Assembly (NCBI GenBank): GCA_023417815.1
Contig: JAEZEI010000050.1
Span: 1-64,000, forward strand
Reading direction: 5' to 3'
Source: Bacteroidota bacterium
GTDB taxonomy: Bacteria; Bacteroidota; Bacteroidia; Chitinophagales; Chitinophagaceae
Length of the DNA stretch: 64,000 nucleotides
In this document: positions 8,054 through 16,606 of the stretch, piece by piece
How positions within the stretch are numbered: position 1 is the stretch's first letter
Layout: each line of letters begins with the position of its first letter
Notes under the pieces: model-generated
Told to the model about the DNA's origin: nothing
The model's input: the letters and a program-made list of their open reading frames with translations, nothing else
The model's database searches: none
Made by a program: the position numbers and the translations under genes

Positions 8054-9613
8054 ATGGCGTTGATTGATATCAAAATTCCCGGATATATAGCCAGGGCATT
8101 AAAGATGCAGGGCACAGCCGACACGCGCAGGCTGCAGGAAAAGGTATTGATCCGTTTACTCAAAAAGGCCCGGTTCACAGAATTTGGCCAACTTCATAAA
8201 TTCGATGAGATCCTGATGAGCGGCGATATTGCAACTACTTTTCAGCAAAATGTTCCTACATATAATTACGATAAGATATATAACGAATGGTGGTACAAGA
8301 CGCTTGAAGGAACTCCCGATGTATGCTGGCCAGGCACTATCAAGTACTTCGCGCTAAGCAGTGGTACGAGTGAGGCTTCAAGCAAATACATCCCAATAAC
8401 TAAAGACCTCCTTCGCGCAAATACAATTACCAGCATGCGGCAGCTTTTCAGCCTTACTCGTTATGAGTACCTGCCTAAAAGTGCACTCGGGAAAGGATGG
8501 CTTATGCTTGGAGGAAGTACCGAACTCCAGAAAGGTCCAACATATTATGCCGGCGACCTAAGCGGAATTCAGCAAAGGAAAATACCTTTCTGGTTCCTCG
8601 GATTAGGTTTCTATAAGCCCGGGAAGAAGATCGCAAGGGAACGCGACTGGTCTGTGAAGCTTGAAGAGATCGTTGAAAAAGCGCCCGACTGGGATATAGG
8701 ATTCATTGTAGGGGTACCTGCGTGGCTCCAACTCTGCATGGAGAAGATCCTTGAGCGATACAAATTGAAAAATATCCATGAAATATGGCCTAATCTCGGA
8801 TTCTATGTGCACGGAGGCGTGGCCATGGAACCCTACAGGAGAGCCTTTGAGAAGCTGTTGGGAAAACCGATCATTTATATAGAAACATATCTTGCAAGTG
8901 AAGGATTCCTTGGGTACCAGAACCGGCAGAATGCAAAAGGAATGCAGCTCGCGCTGAATAACAACATCTTCTTTGAATTCGTTCCGTTCGACAATAATAA
9001 TTTCGATTCTTCGGGTAACATGATCGATGATCCCGAAGTTTTAATGCTGCACGAAATCAGCGAGAACAGGGATTATGCAATTCTGATAAGCACCAATGCG
9101 GGAGCCTGGAGATATGCCATTGGAGATACAGTTAGACTGGTAGATCGGGAGAAGAATGAGATAGTGATCACGGGCAGGACCAAGCATTTCCTCAGTCTTG
9201 TGGGCGAGCACCTCAGCGTGGATAATATGAATAAGGCAATTGAAATGACCTCCGGTGAACTGAATATCTGTATCCCGGAGTTCACGGTATCGGGAATTCC
9301 TTATGAAAGTTTTTTTGCGCATAAATGGTACCTTGCCTGTAATGATGCTGCAGATCCCGATACCGTCGCAGCAATTCTCGATAACAACCTGAAAAAACTG
9401 AACGATGATTATGAAGTTGAGCGAAGGCATGCTTTAAAGGCGATTATCGTTGAAATATTACCTGAAAGCATTTTCCTTGAATTCATGAATATGAAAGGAA
9501 AGGTTGGTGGACAACATAAGTTCCCAAGGGTATTGAAAGGAAGAATGCTGGAAGACTGGGAATCCTTTCTTGAAGGAAGGCATAATCCTGAAGCAATCAT
9601 ATTAACCGCATAA
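8054..9613 (+). CDS. GH3 auxin-responsive promoter family protein (acyl-adenylating)
   Basis: A 519-residue member of the GH3 family of ANL-type adenylating enzymes, in which plant members conjugate acids such as auxin to amino acids. Visible features: the phosphate-binding Ser/Thr loop ALSSGTSEASSKYIPIT (~residues 100-116), ASEGFLGYQ (~280), AYRIGDTVR-like segment seen here as RYAIGDTVRL (~355) and the ITGRTKHFLSLVGEHLS hinge region (~373-389) that precedes the C-terminal subdomain. Bacterial substrates are unknown. It is followed after 18 nt by a LysE-type exporter on the same strand and probably heads a four-gene run to mtgA. Confidence 0.85.
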   Translation: MALIDIKIPGYIARALKMQGTADTRRLQEKVLIRLLKKARFTEFGQLHKFDEILMSGDIATTFQQNVPTYNYDKIYNEWWYKTLEGTPDVCWPGTIKYFALSSGTSEASSKYIPITKDLLRANTITSMRQLFSLTRYEYLPKSALGKGWLMLGGSTELQKGPTYYAGDLSGIQQRKIPFWFLGLGFYKPGKKIARERDWSVKLEEIVEKAPDWDIGFIVGVPAWLQLCMEKILERYKLKNIHEIWPNLGFYVHGGVAMEPYRRAFEKLLGKPIIYIETYLASEGFLGYQNRQNAKGMQLALNNNIFFEFVPFDNNNFDSSGNMIDDPEVLMLHEISENRDYAILISTNAGAWRYAIGDTVRLVDREKNEIVITGRTKHFLSLVGEHLSVDNMNKAIEMTSGELNICIPEFTVSGIPYESFFAHKWYLACNDAADPDTVAAILDNNLKKLNDDYEVERRHALKAIIVEILPESIFLEFMNMKGKVGGQHKFPRVLKGRMLEDWESFLEGRHNPEAIILTA

Positions 9614-9631
9614 GCAATTGTTACTGTAGAA

Positions 9632-10252
9632 ATGGTCGATGCAATAATTTCAGGGAGCCTTCTCGGACTTGCATTGATCCTATCTGTGGGACCGGTGATC
9701 TTCACTATTATCAAGCTCCGTATTAATTACGGGCTTACCAGTGCATTCTATTTTATCGGTGGAGTATGGTTAAGCGATATCCTTTGGGTATTAACAGCTA
9801 ATCTATTTGGTGAATGGCTGACCAAACTTGTTACCTATAAATCCATAATCGGTGCATTTGGGGGCGCATTCCTGATGCTGCTGGGCGTTTACTATCTTTT
9901 CTTTAAGAAGTATCCAAGCAAGGAAGAAATGGACAGGGGAATCAGGATACGAAACTCTACCCATGCACGATTATTTATTACAGGATTTCTGATAAACACT
10001 CTTAATCCCGGAATTATAGCACTATGGTTTGCAGCTGCAACAAATGCACCTTCCGGAGTGGATGAAAAGATCGCGATGTTCTCGATTTGCCTTTTGCTGA
10101 ACATGTGTGCCGATTTCTTCAAGATCAAACTGGCAGGTAAACTGAGAAAGAAACTGACGGAGAAGAATATTCTTATCATCAATAAAATTTCAGGATTGCT
10201 TTTCCTTGCATTTGGAATAGCACTGATCATTGGCGTGCTGTTAACCCCTTAA
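9632..10252 (+). CDS. LysE/RhtB-family exporter
   Basis: A 206-residue integral membrane protein with about six hydrophobic segments. The N-terminus GSLLGLALILSVGPVIFTIIK matches the LysE/RhtB signature (GxxxGxxxxxGP), and GAFLMLLGVYYLFF and FLINTLNPGIIALW correspond to the second and third conserved blocks. These carriers export amino acids or related metabolites across the inner membrane. Its placement just behind a GH3-like adenylating enzyme would fit export of an amino-acid conjugate, but that link is only inferred from proximity. Confidence 0.8.
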   Translation: MVDAIISGSLLGLALILSVGPVIFTIIKLRINYGLTSAFYFIGGVWLSDILWVLTANLFGEWLTKLVTYKSIIGAFGGAFLMLLGVYYLFFKKYPSKEEMDRGIRIRNSTHARLFITGFLINTLNPGIIALWFAAATNAPSGVDEKIAMFSICLLLNMCADFFKIKLAGKLRKKLTEKNILIINKISGLLFLAFGIALIIGVLLTP

Positions 10253-10259
10253 TAAAAAG

Positions 10260-10805
10260 ATGCGGTCAATATTCCTTTCAATTTTCTTATTTCCATTTTT
10301 TGGAATTGCGCAAAGCGCGGATTTCATCGTGGTAAAGAAAAAAGGGAAAACGATCAGGTCATATTATTCCGGAACATCCATAATCATGAAGACCAAAAAC
10401 GGGGCTTTCAGGAATGCTGTAATTTCCGGGATCCGTAATGATTCCATCTTTTTACGGGAATACGTGATCCGGCAGATCCCTACAACTATAGGAACAACCA
10501 TCATGGATACAGCCGGAAGTTTCCGGTATGCTTATCATTATAACGACATTGCAATGCTGGACCCATCCAACAAGCGTGGATTCAATATAAAAGGAAGCGG
10601 TGCTGCTCTTACCGGGGGAGGAATGTTGCTGGTTCTGGCAAGTGGAGTGGTATACCTGGCAGACAGGGATAATTTCAGCCCGGCGCTGTTGGGCGCCTCT
10701 GCCGGGCTCGCCGGGTTAGGGCTGCTAATGAGTAATTCCGGATCGAAGGGAATAATACCGGGCAAGAAAGGCATTACCATAGAATACATTGACATGACCC
10801 CATAA
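10260..10805 (+). CDS. Hypothetical exported/membrane protein
   Basis: A 181-residue protein with a signal peptide (residues 1-18), a beta-rich region (FIVVKKKGKTIRSYYSGTS; NAVISGIRNDSIFLREY) and two C-terminal hydrophobic segments (ALTGGGMLLVLASGVVYL and ALLGASAGLAGLGLLM). The arrangement of an SH3-like beta region plus C-terminal Gly-rich hairpin occurs in unnamed Bacteroidota proteins. Its stop overlaps the mtgA start by 1 nt (TAATG), so it is cotranslated with mtgA. Function unknown. Confidence 0.6.
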   Translation: MRSIFLSIFLFPFFGIAQSADFIVVKKKGKTIRSYYSGTSIIMKTKNGAFRNAVISGIRNDSIFLREYVIRQIPTTIGTTIMDTAGSFRYAYHYNDIAMLDPSNKRGFNIKGSGAALTGGGMLLVLASGVVYLADRDNFSPALLGASAGLAGLGLLMSNSGSKGIIPGKKGITIEYIDMTP

Positions 10806-11497
10806 TGGCAAAGAAGAAAAGCTTCTGGAGAACGGCAAAGAAGGTGATCCTGTACCTTTTTATCGCGCAGCTACTCTATATCGTGGGTGGAATTTTCCTT
10901 GACCCGCCGATCACCTTAACCCAGTTAGCGAGTCTGGCAAAAGGCGATGGGTTAAAACGCGACCACGTATCATTTGAACAACAGGGATATAATGCAAAAC
11001 TTGCTTTCCTGGCAGGAGAGGACCAGTTGTTTCCCAAACATAATGGCTTCGATTATAAAAGCATCCGGAAGGCTATGGCACATAATGAAAAGAATCCTAA
11101 GCGTCGCAGAGGGGCAAGTACGATCAGCCAGCAAACAGCGAAGAATGTCTTTTTATGGCAGGGAGGAGGTTATTTCCGGAAGGGCCTGGAAGTTTATTTC
11201 ACTTTTATGATCGAAAAGATCTGGAGAAAGAGAAGGATCCTGGAAATGTATCTGAATGTTGCACAAACCGGTAAAGGTATCTTCGGAATACAGGCTGCAG
11301 CAAAAGCTTATTTTAATAAGGATGCAAAAGATCTTACGAGGGTTGAAGCTGCTCAGATTGCTGCATCATTGCCTAATCCTGTAAAATATACGGTAAAGCC
11401 TCTAAGCAATTATGTATCGAGGAGGTCAGCGATACTTTTAAGGCAAATGAAGAACCTTGAAACGGATCCTGAAATTAGGAAACTGATCTCAGATTAA
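10805..11497 (+). CDS. mtgA: Monofunctional biosynthetic peptidoglycan transglycosylase
   Basis: A 230-residue GT51 glycosyltransferase with one N-terminal membrane anchor (residues ~12-32). Catalytic E72 sits in GEDQLFPKHNGFD; GASTISQQTAKNVFLW, KIWRKRRILEMYLN and GIFGIQAAAKAYFNK are the remaining GT51 motifs in the correct order. It polymerises lipid II into glycan strands at the periplasmic face; there is no transpeptidase domain. The length fits MtgA. It overlaps the preceding gene by 1 nt and converges on nadR with a 9-nt overlap of the 3' ends. Confidence 0.92.
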   Translation: MAKKKSFWRTAKKVILYLFIAQLLYIVGGIFLDPPITLTQLASLAKGDGLKRDHVSFEQQGYNAKLAFLAGEDQLFPKHNGFDYKSIRKAMAHNEKNPKRRRGASTISQQTAKNVFLWQGGGYFRKGLEVYFTFMIEKIWRKRRILEMYLNVAQTGKGIFGIQAAAKAYFNKDAKDLTRVEAAQIAASLPNPVKYTVKPLSNYVSRRSAILLRQMKNLETDPEIRKLISD

Positions 11498-11995
11498 TTC
11501 ATTGACAGCGTGTATTGCTGCACGTAATCTTTCTTCTTCTGTTCCGCGAATCACTATCCACCGGGTGTTTTGCGCAACAAGGTCTGCATGGTACATTCCA
11601 AAGAGTTTCCTCCGATCTTCAGGATCAGGGTGTTCGCGAAGTGGGTCATCCTGCCAGGGCATGTCTATATCACATAGTAAATAAAGATGGTAAGGCCTCT
11701 GCGCAATCAGGGAAAGAATCCTGTTATCACAATTATTGAATACAAATTCGCTCCAGGTTTTAATAACGTATAGATTGGTATCGAGAAAAACCAAAGAGCC
11801 TTTTAACGCATCTTCACTTTGTAGTTGACCTATAGCGATCTCCCAAAGGTCATTATAGGAATAATCTATTTTTTCCTCCAGATATCGCCGGGCATATTCA
11901 CCAGCCCATTCGCTTTTAAAGTGTGCAGCAAGTGACCGGGTAAGGGTTGATTTCCCGGTAGATTCAGGACCTGTGATGACAATCTTAACCTGCAT
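11489..11995 (-). CDS. NadR-like nicotinamide riboside kinase (AAA_28 ATPase)
   Basis: A 168-residue P-loop kinase corresponding to the C-terminal domain of NadR: Walker A GPESTGKSTL at residues ~8-17, GEYARRYLE, LVFLDTNLYVIKTW (Walker B-like), and DIDMPWQDDPLREHP, the lid region of ribosylnicotinamide kinases. It phosphorylates nicotinamide riboside to NMN. The frame stays open to 12037, but the ATG at 11995 begins directly with the P-loop strand and is preferred. It overlaps the 3' end of pnuC by 11 nt, so uptake and trapping phosphorylation of the riboside are translationally coupled. The NMN adenylyltransferase and HTH domains of E. coli NadR are absent. Confidence 0.85.
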   Translation of the reverse strand: MQVKIVITGPESTGKSTLTRSLAAHFKSEWAGEYARRYLEEKIDYSYNDLWEIAIGQLQSEDALKGSLVFLDTNLYVIKTWSEFVFNNCDNRILSLIAQRPYHLYLLCDIDMPWQDDPLREHPDPEDRRKLFGMYHADLVAQNTRWIVIRGTEEERLRAAIHAVNELI

Positions 11996-12611
11996 GGTTA
12001 ATCCTCCTTTTCCATTCATAATATCCTGCAACAGCAAGGATCAGCAGGATAAAATAATACACACTTGTAAACACCAGTTCCTTTACAAAATAGAGAGGAA
12101 TCGCTGTAATATTTGTAACTATCCACCAGATCCAGCTTTCAAGTTTCTTCCTGGTCATAAGCCACATGGCAGTGAATGCTGAAGCACTTGCAAGAGCATC
12201 TGCCCACGGAATGGCTCCTTCGTAAAAATTATCCCTGAGGTAGACCAAAGAAAAATACAATGCCACGTATATCGTTACAAAAAAAGCCATGTGTTTCGTC
12301 CACTCACTTCGCGTGGAGCTGGTTATGTGAAGGATTGGCCTATGTTGCCTGTCCTTCCTGGTCCATGCGATCCAGCCATATATACTCATGACAGTATAGT
12401 AAAAGTTCACAGCCGCCTCACCCGGCAAATGGCCCCTTATACTTATATAAACATAAAAGATCGTATTTATCAATCCCACAGGATAGACAAGAATGTTTTC
12501 CTTTTTACTGAAGTAAACACTGGCAATGCCTGCAATAACTGCAATGAACTCAATTGGACCTGTTTGTTGTAACCCTGAAATGAACGTAGAAACTATTTCC
12601 TCGATCTGCAT
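11985..12611 (-). CDS. pnuC: Nicotinamide riboside/mononucleoside transporter PnuC
   Basis: A 208-residue inner-membrane protein with about seven hydrophobic segments. Family signatures: VYFSKKENILVYPVGLINTIFYVYI, FYYTVMSIYGWIAW and the C-terminal WIWWIVTNITAIPLYFVKE, where the Trp-rich and Asn residues line the substrate path in PnuC proteins. It carries out facilitated diffusion of nicotinamide riboside, made directional by the downstream NadR-like kinase. No thiamine-type riboswitch is visible upstream, which argues against a PnuT role. The ATG lies 5 nt after a TACCTTTG box. Confidence 0.9.
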   Translation of the reverse strand: MQIEEIVSTFISGLQQTGPIEFIAVIAGIASVYFSKKENILVYPVGLINTIFYVYISIRGHLPGEAAVNFYYTVMSIYGWIAWTRKDRQHRPILHITSSTRSEWTKHMAFFVTIYVALYFSLVYLRDNFYEGAIPWADALASASAFTAMWLMTRKKLESWIWWIVTNITAIPLYFVKELVFTSVYYFILLILAVAGYYEWKRRINHAG

Positions 12612-12616
12612 TATTG

Positions 12617-12624
12617 CAAAGGTA
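12617..12624 (-). promoter_or_regulatory. -7 box TACCTTTG, 5 nt before the pnuC ATG
   Basis: Exact TAnnTTTG match on the reverse strand. A TTG about 22 nt further upstream could be the -33 element. The predicted start site falls at or next to the ATG. Confidence 0.55.
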
Positions 12625-12662
12625 ATCCTGCAGCTGAACAGTTTTTCAAACCTTTCTTAAAT

Positions 12663-12688
12663 AAAAAAAACTGTTCCCTGGGGAACAG
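12663..12688 (-). terminator. Intrinsic terminator after the nfu gene
   Basis: CTGTTCC-CTGG-GGAACAG (12671-12688) forms a 7-bp stem. Read leftward it is followed by eight U residues. It separates the Nfu gene from pnuC-nadR. Confidence 0.85.
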
Positions 12689-12711
12689 CCTTTACCATCA
12701 AAGTTTAAAAA

Positions 12712-13311
12712 TTATTCGGCCTCTGCCACCACTTCTTTCACTTCAGGGATCATCCTTTTCATCATCCCTTCAATACCAGCTTTTAATGTTATCATAGAAG
12801 AGGGGCAGCCACTGCAGCTTCCCTGCAACATCAGGTTTACCTTTCCATTAGCATAACTAACGAATTGTATGGCACCACCGTCCATTTCAACCGCAGGTTT
12901 CACATAGTTTTCTAGCAATTCCTTTATGCGTTTCACCACATCATCATCATCCGCATTCACTTCATTGCCGCTTTCAGCCTTTAACGTTGCTACCTCATCC
13001 TCATTTACCACTGCCTTGCCTTCTTCAAGATATTCCTTCAGAAATTGTTTTATCGTAGGGATCACATCCTGCCAGTCTTCAGTTTCTGCTGTTTTTGTAA
13101 GGGTTACAAAATTGCTTGCAATGAACACCGACCTTATGAAAGGAAAAGTAAACAACTCCTGCGCGAGCGGTGATGGCTTTGCGCTTGCCTCATCGGGAAA
13201 ATCGATGCTCTTGCCCGGGTACAGAAGTTTATTCGCAACAAACTTCATCGTTTCCGGGTTAGGGGTCATTTCTGTATAAATGCTGATGACCGGGTTGCCT
13301 GTCTTGATCAT
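12712..13311 (-). CDS. NifU/Nfu family Fe-S cluster carrier
   Basis: A 199-residue protein with an N-terminal Nfu_N domain (IYTEMTPNPETMKFVANKLLYPG, residues ~11-33; SVFIASNFVTLTK near 61-75), an acidic linker (~110-125) and a C-terminal NifU domain with the cluster-binding CxxC in GSCSGCPSSMITLK. Two such proteins share a [4Fe-4S] cluster and deliver it to apo-enzymes in the cytoplasm. The domain order is that of mitochondrial-type Nfu1 rather than the gammaproteobacterial NfuA. Transcription likely starts from the box at 13341-13334. Confidence 0.9.
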   Translation of the reverse strand: MIKTGNPVISIYTEMTPNPETMKFVANKLLYPGKSIDFPDEASAKPSPLAQELFTFPFIRSVFIASNFVTLTKTAETEDWQDVIPTIKQFLKEYLEEGKAVVNEDEVATLKAESGNEVNADDDDVVKRIKELLENYVKPAVEMDGGAIQFVSYANGKVNLMLQGSCSGCPSSMITLKAGIEGMMKRMIPEVKEVVAEAE

Positions 13312-13333
13312 ATTAGTTTTTTTAACCTGGATA

Positions 13334-13341
13334 CAAAGTTA
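13334..13341 (-). promoter_or_regulatory. -7 box TAACTTTG of the nfu gene
   Basis: Exact TAnnTTTG match, 22 nt before the ATG at 13311 on the reverse strand. Confidence 0.5.
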
Positions 13342-13472
13342 CTGAATCCCCGAGCCAGTCAAAAACGCCCGCGGAGGATATTTCTAATCTCGTAACCATA
13401 CAATTGAACATTAACAAATTATATCCAAGTGTGGTGGCACTATTCATGCAATTATTAATAAAAACCACAAAA

Positions 13473-14174
13473 ATGAAACGTGTATTAATATGCTTGCTGC
13501 TTCAGGGTATTGTTTTCAAGGCATTTCCACAATTGGCTTATAATGACTTCCGCGGAAAATGGCAGGAGATTTCGAGGGAGAGCGGGAACAGGAAATTGTC
13601 CTTCAAAGATACCCTGCTACTGGACTTTAATAAACGGGATTCTGTGGTGGTTCGAAATGGCTCCGGTATAAGTTATCGCGGTGATGTGCGATTCAATAAG
13701 GATACAATTTATACAGCAGCGGTACCTTTTAGGGTCACCTCGAAAAGCCGCAACCGCTTGATACTCCAGGACAGTACCGGCAAGAGAACCCTGGTGAAGG
13801 TGAAAAGATTTCATCATGAGACCCTGGGTATGACCCCTGTGGCAACACATGACCTGAGTGAGCCAAAAAATACAACATTAAATGCTTTACGGGGCGAATG
13901 GCTCGTTTACAGAACCCAGGCTGCCCCGGGAACAGCTAATGATTCACTGATCATCAGGAAGATCACGATCTCAAAAAATGGCCAGGCCAAAGTAGAATAC
14001 CAGTTAAAAGACAGGACGAATATTGTTACTTCTGTAATAAAGAAAACAGGAAGCCAGTATTCAATCGGTGAAGGGCCAATTGCCTGGAATTTCCACATTT
14101 ATAGATCTTCCCGGAATGAATTAATATTCGGCAACCATGGCGGTATAGTATATTTTGCAAAAAAGGAACATTAA
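13473..14174 (+). CDS. Hypothetical exported protein
   Basis: A 233-residue protein. The ATG at 13473 begins a good signal peptide (KRVLICLLLQGIVFKAFPQ); an open extension to 13404 has no such logic. The mature protein has two similar-looking halves, each opening with a GxW segment: FRGKWQEISR (~residue 27) and LRGEWLVYRT (~145), followed by alternating strands (DSVVVRNGSGISYRGDVRF; SKNGQAKVEYQLKD). This is reminiscent of lipocalin-like beta-barrel repeats, but I cannot name a family. It converges on the helicase gene with a 4-nt gap. Confidence 0.55.
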   Translation: MKRVLICLLLQGIVFKAFPQLAYNDFRGKWQEISRESGNRKLSFKDTLLLDFNKRDSVVVRNGSGISYRGDVRFNKDTIYTAAVPFRVTSKSRNRLILQDSTGKRTLVKVKRFHHETLGMTPVATHDLSEPKNTTLNALRGEWLVYRTQAAPGTANDSLIIRKITISKNGQAKVEYQLKDRTNIVTSVIKKTGSQYSIGEGPIAWNFHIYRSSRNELIFGNHGGIVYFAKKEH

Positions 14175-14178
14175 CGGA

Positions 14179-16506
14179 TCATGATTCCAATATCCTCAGC
14201 TTGGCATAATTCAGCATGATCTTCTTCTCGCCATTGCTTTCGAATCTTATAGTGGCAATGGGATTATGAGAGGCCCCCTCCATTTTTACCACCTCGCCAA
14301 AACCAAACTTCATGTGTTCAACCTTCTGGCCTGCCTGCAGTTTGGAGGTATCGCTGGCAACAAAATTCTCTGATGGAACATGTTCTTTCACCTGGGGGCG
14401 TGCAGCAGGAACTGAAGTAACCGTTCTTTTCTGAGCCGGGGCGTATGCATTCCCGGAACCAAAACCACGGTGCATTCTTTCATAAGCGCTGCCCTGGCCC
14501 CAACCGGATTGTGCATTATTACGTGATGCTACCCCCGCATATGACCTGTCAATGAATTGCTCCGGGATCTCTTCAAGAAAACGGCTTGGTTCATTCTGTT
14601 GTAACTGCCCGAAACGGTAACGGGCATTTGAATAACTCAGATAAAGATTAGTTTTTGCTCTTGTTACTGCAACGTAAAATAAGCGGCGCTCTTCTTCCAG
14701 TTCTTCACGGGTATTAATGCTCATGGCATTGGGGAAAAGGGTTTCCTCCAGGCCGCCAACAAATACCACCGGAAACTCCAGGCCTTTTGCTGCGTGGATC
14801 GTCATTAGTTTTACAACATCCGTATCATCTCCTGATTCATCCGCGTCGGTTAACAATGCGATCTGCTGGAGGTATGCTCCCAAACCTTTATCACCAACTT
14901 CACCATCATCAATATTGGAAGGCGTTTCTGTAAATTCCTTGATGGAGTTCAACAATTCCTGTACGTTCTCATACCGTGCTAATCCTTCGGTGGTCTTATC
15001 ATTGAATAATTCCTTCACAATGCCGGTACTTTTACCTACCATGAATGCCAGGTCGTATGCATTTCGCTTGCTTAGCTCTGTCTGGAACATCGTAATCATG
15101 GTCACAAATGCTTCAATTGCATCAAGTGTTCCAGCCCTGAAACCGTGCATTCCTCCGCTTTGAAGAACTTTGAATAAACTTACATTGTGATTGTTTGCGA
15201 TTACAATTGCCTTTTCCAGGGTCGTCTTACCAATTCCTCTCACCGGGTAATTGATGATACGTTTTAAAGCCTCCTCATCATTCGGGTTTACAATCACTCT
15301 CAGGTAAGCAAGAAAATCCTTTATCTCCTTGCGTTGGTAAAAGCTTAAGCCCCCAAAGATCCTGTAACTGATCCCCATTCTTCTGAGTGCTTCCTCGAAG
15401 CTCCGGCTTTGTGCGTTAGTGCGGTAAAGAATAGAAAAGTCGCGGTTGAAGTAATGCTTCCTGAGTTTTAATTCCTGGATCGTGTCTGCCACAAATTTTC
15501 CTTCATCATTATCTGTCATCGTCCGCACCAGCCTGATCTTATCGCCTTCCGCATTATCTGTAAATAATTTCTTTTCGATCTGTCCCTTATTATTGGCGAT
15601 CACATGATTGGCCACATCCAGAATGTGCCTGGTACTCCTGTAATTCTGCTCCAGCTTTACAACCTTTACATCATCATAATCTTTCTGAAACTGAAGAATG
15701 TTCTGGATGGTTGCACCGCGGAAGCTGTAAATGCTCTGGGCATCGTCGCCCACAACACAAACATTTTCATGCATCGCCCCAAGTAGTTTAATGATCTCGT
15801 ACTGTGCAGGATTGGTATCCTGGTACTCATCGATCAGAATATACCTGAACTTGTGCTGGTATTTGCTCAACGCTTCCGGAAACTGTGTTAGCAGTAGATA
15901 CATCTGGTACAACAAATCGTCGAAATCCATTGCGCCGTTGCGGTAACATCTCTTCGCATATGCATCATATATCTTCCCGATCATCGGGCGGTTTACCCTG
16001 CTGTCTTCCTGCAGCAACATCCCGTCATTCATATATTCCGCAGGACCAATAAGGCTGTTCTTGGCGGAAGAGATACGGTTGTAAACCACGTTGGGCTTAT
16101 ACTGCTTATCATCAAGCCCCATCTCATTTATAACAGCTTTGATCACACTTTTTGCGTCGTCAGTATCATAAATAGTGAAGTTGCTTGGATATCCAAGCTT
16201 GGAAGCCTCAGACCGCAGAATTCTTGCAAAAACACTATGAAAAGTTCCAATGTACAGGTTGCGCGCTTCGGTATTACCCAAAACTCTTTCCACTCTTTCC
16301 TTCATTTCGGCGGCAGCCTTATTGGTAAATGTGAGCGCCAGGATGTTGAAAGCATCTATTCCGTGTTCAGCCATCAGGTGGGTTATCCTGGTAGTGAGCA
16401 CCTTGGTTTTTCCACTTCCCGCACCTGCTATTATCATTAAAGGCCCGTCCTTATGCAATACAGCCTCCCTTTGCGGGACGTTCAATCCGTCTAAATATCC
16501 TGGCAT
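14179..16506 (-). CDS. pcrA: ATP-dependent DNA helicase, PcrA/UvrD type
   Basis: A 775-residue superfamily 1A 3'-5' helicase. Motifs in order: Q-motif LNVPQREAV, Walker A GAGSGKTKVL (~28-37), motif Ia ILALTFTNKAAAEMKER, motif II LIDEYQDTN (~225), motif III GDDAQSIYSFRGA, motif IV VKLEQNYRST, motif V TIHAAKGLEFPVVFVGG and motif VI EEERRLFYVAVTRAK. The C-terminus carries the Tudor-like module (GQKVEHMKFGFGEVVKMEG) that binds RNA polymerase in PcrA/UvrD. It acts in nucleotide-excision and mismatch repair and removal of stalled complexes; uvrB lies 36 kb away in this window. The -7 box ends 4 nt before the ATG. Confidence 0.93.
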   Translation of the reverse strand: MPGYLDGLNVPQREAVLHKDGPLMIIAGAGSGKTKVLTTRITHLMAEHGIDAFNILALTFTNKAAAEMKERVERVLGNTEARNLYIGTFHSVFARILRSEASKLGYPSNFTIYDTDDAKSVIKAVINEMGLDDKQYKPNVVYNRISSAKNSLIGPAEYMNDGMLLQEDSRVNRPMIGKIYDAYAKRCYRNGAMDFDDLLYQMYLLLTQFPEALSKYQHKFRYILIDEYQDTNPAQYEIIKLLGAMHENVCVVGDDAQSIYSFRGATIQNILQFQKDYDDVKVVKLEQNYRSTRHILDVANHVIANNKGQIEKKLFTDNAEGDKIRLVRTMTDNDEGKFVADTIQELKLRKHYFNRDFSILYRTNAQSRSFEEALRRMGISYRIFGGLSFYQRKEIKDFLAYLRVIVNPNDEEALKRIINYPVRGIGKTTLEKAIVIANNHNVSLFKVLQSGGMHGFRAGTLDAIEAFVTMITMFQTELSKRNAYDLAFMVGKSTGIVKELFNDKTTEGLARYENVQELLNSIKEFTETPSNIDDGEVGDKGLGAYLQQIALLTDADESGDDTDVVKLMTIHAAKGLEFPVVFVGGLEETLFPNAMSINTREELEEERRLFYVAVTRAKTNLYLSYSNARYRFGQLQQNEPSRFLEEIPEQFIDRSYAGVASRNNAQSGWGQGSAYERMHRGFGSGNAYAPAQKRTVTSVPAARPQVKEHVPSENFVASDTSKLQAGQKVEHMKFGFGEVVKMEGASHNPIATIRFESNGEKKIMLNYAKLRILES

Positions 16507-16510
16507 CCTG

Positions 16511-16518
16511 CAAAGTTA
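16511..16518 (-). promoter_or_regulatory. -7 box TAACTTTG, 4 nt before the pcrA ATG
   Basis: Exact TAnnTTTG match on the reverse strand. CAGG separates it from ATG, so the transcript may be leaderless. Confidence 0.5.
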
Positions 16519-16606
16519 CTTTTTAAGTTGGAGGATAATTGAACCTTCATGACTATTTAGGGGTATGGTGGAAAATTTAAGATCCATGTTTTATTATTTT
16601 TAACGA

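Noticed and set aside
12612..12662. Riboswitch upstream of pnuC
   Set aside because: Only about 50 nt lie between the nfu terminator and the ATG, and the -7 box is 5 nt from the ATG, leaving no room for an aptamer.
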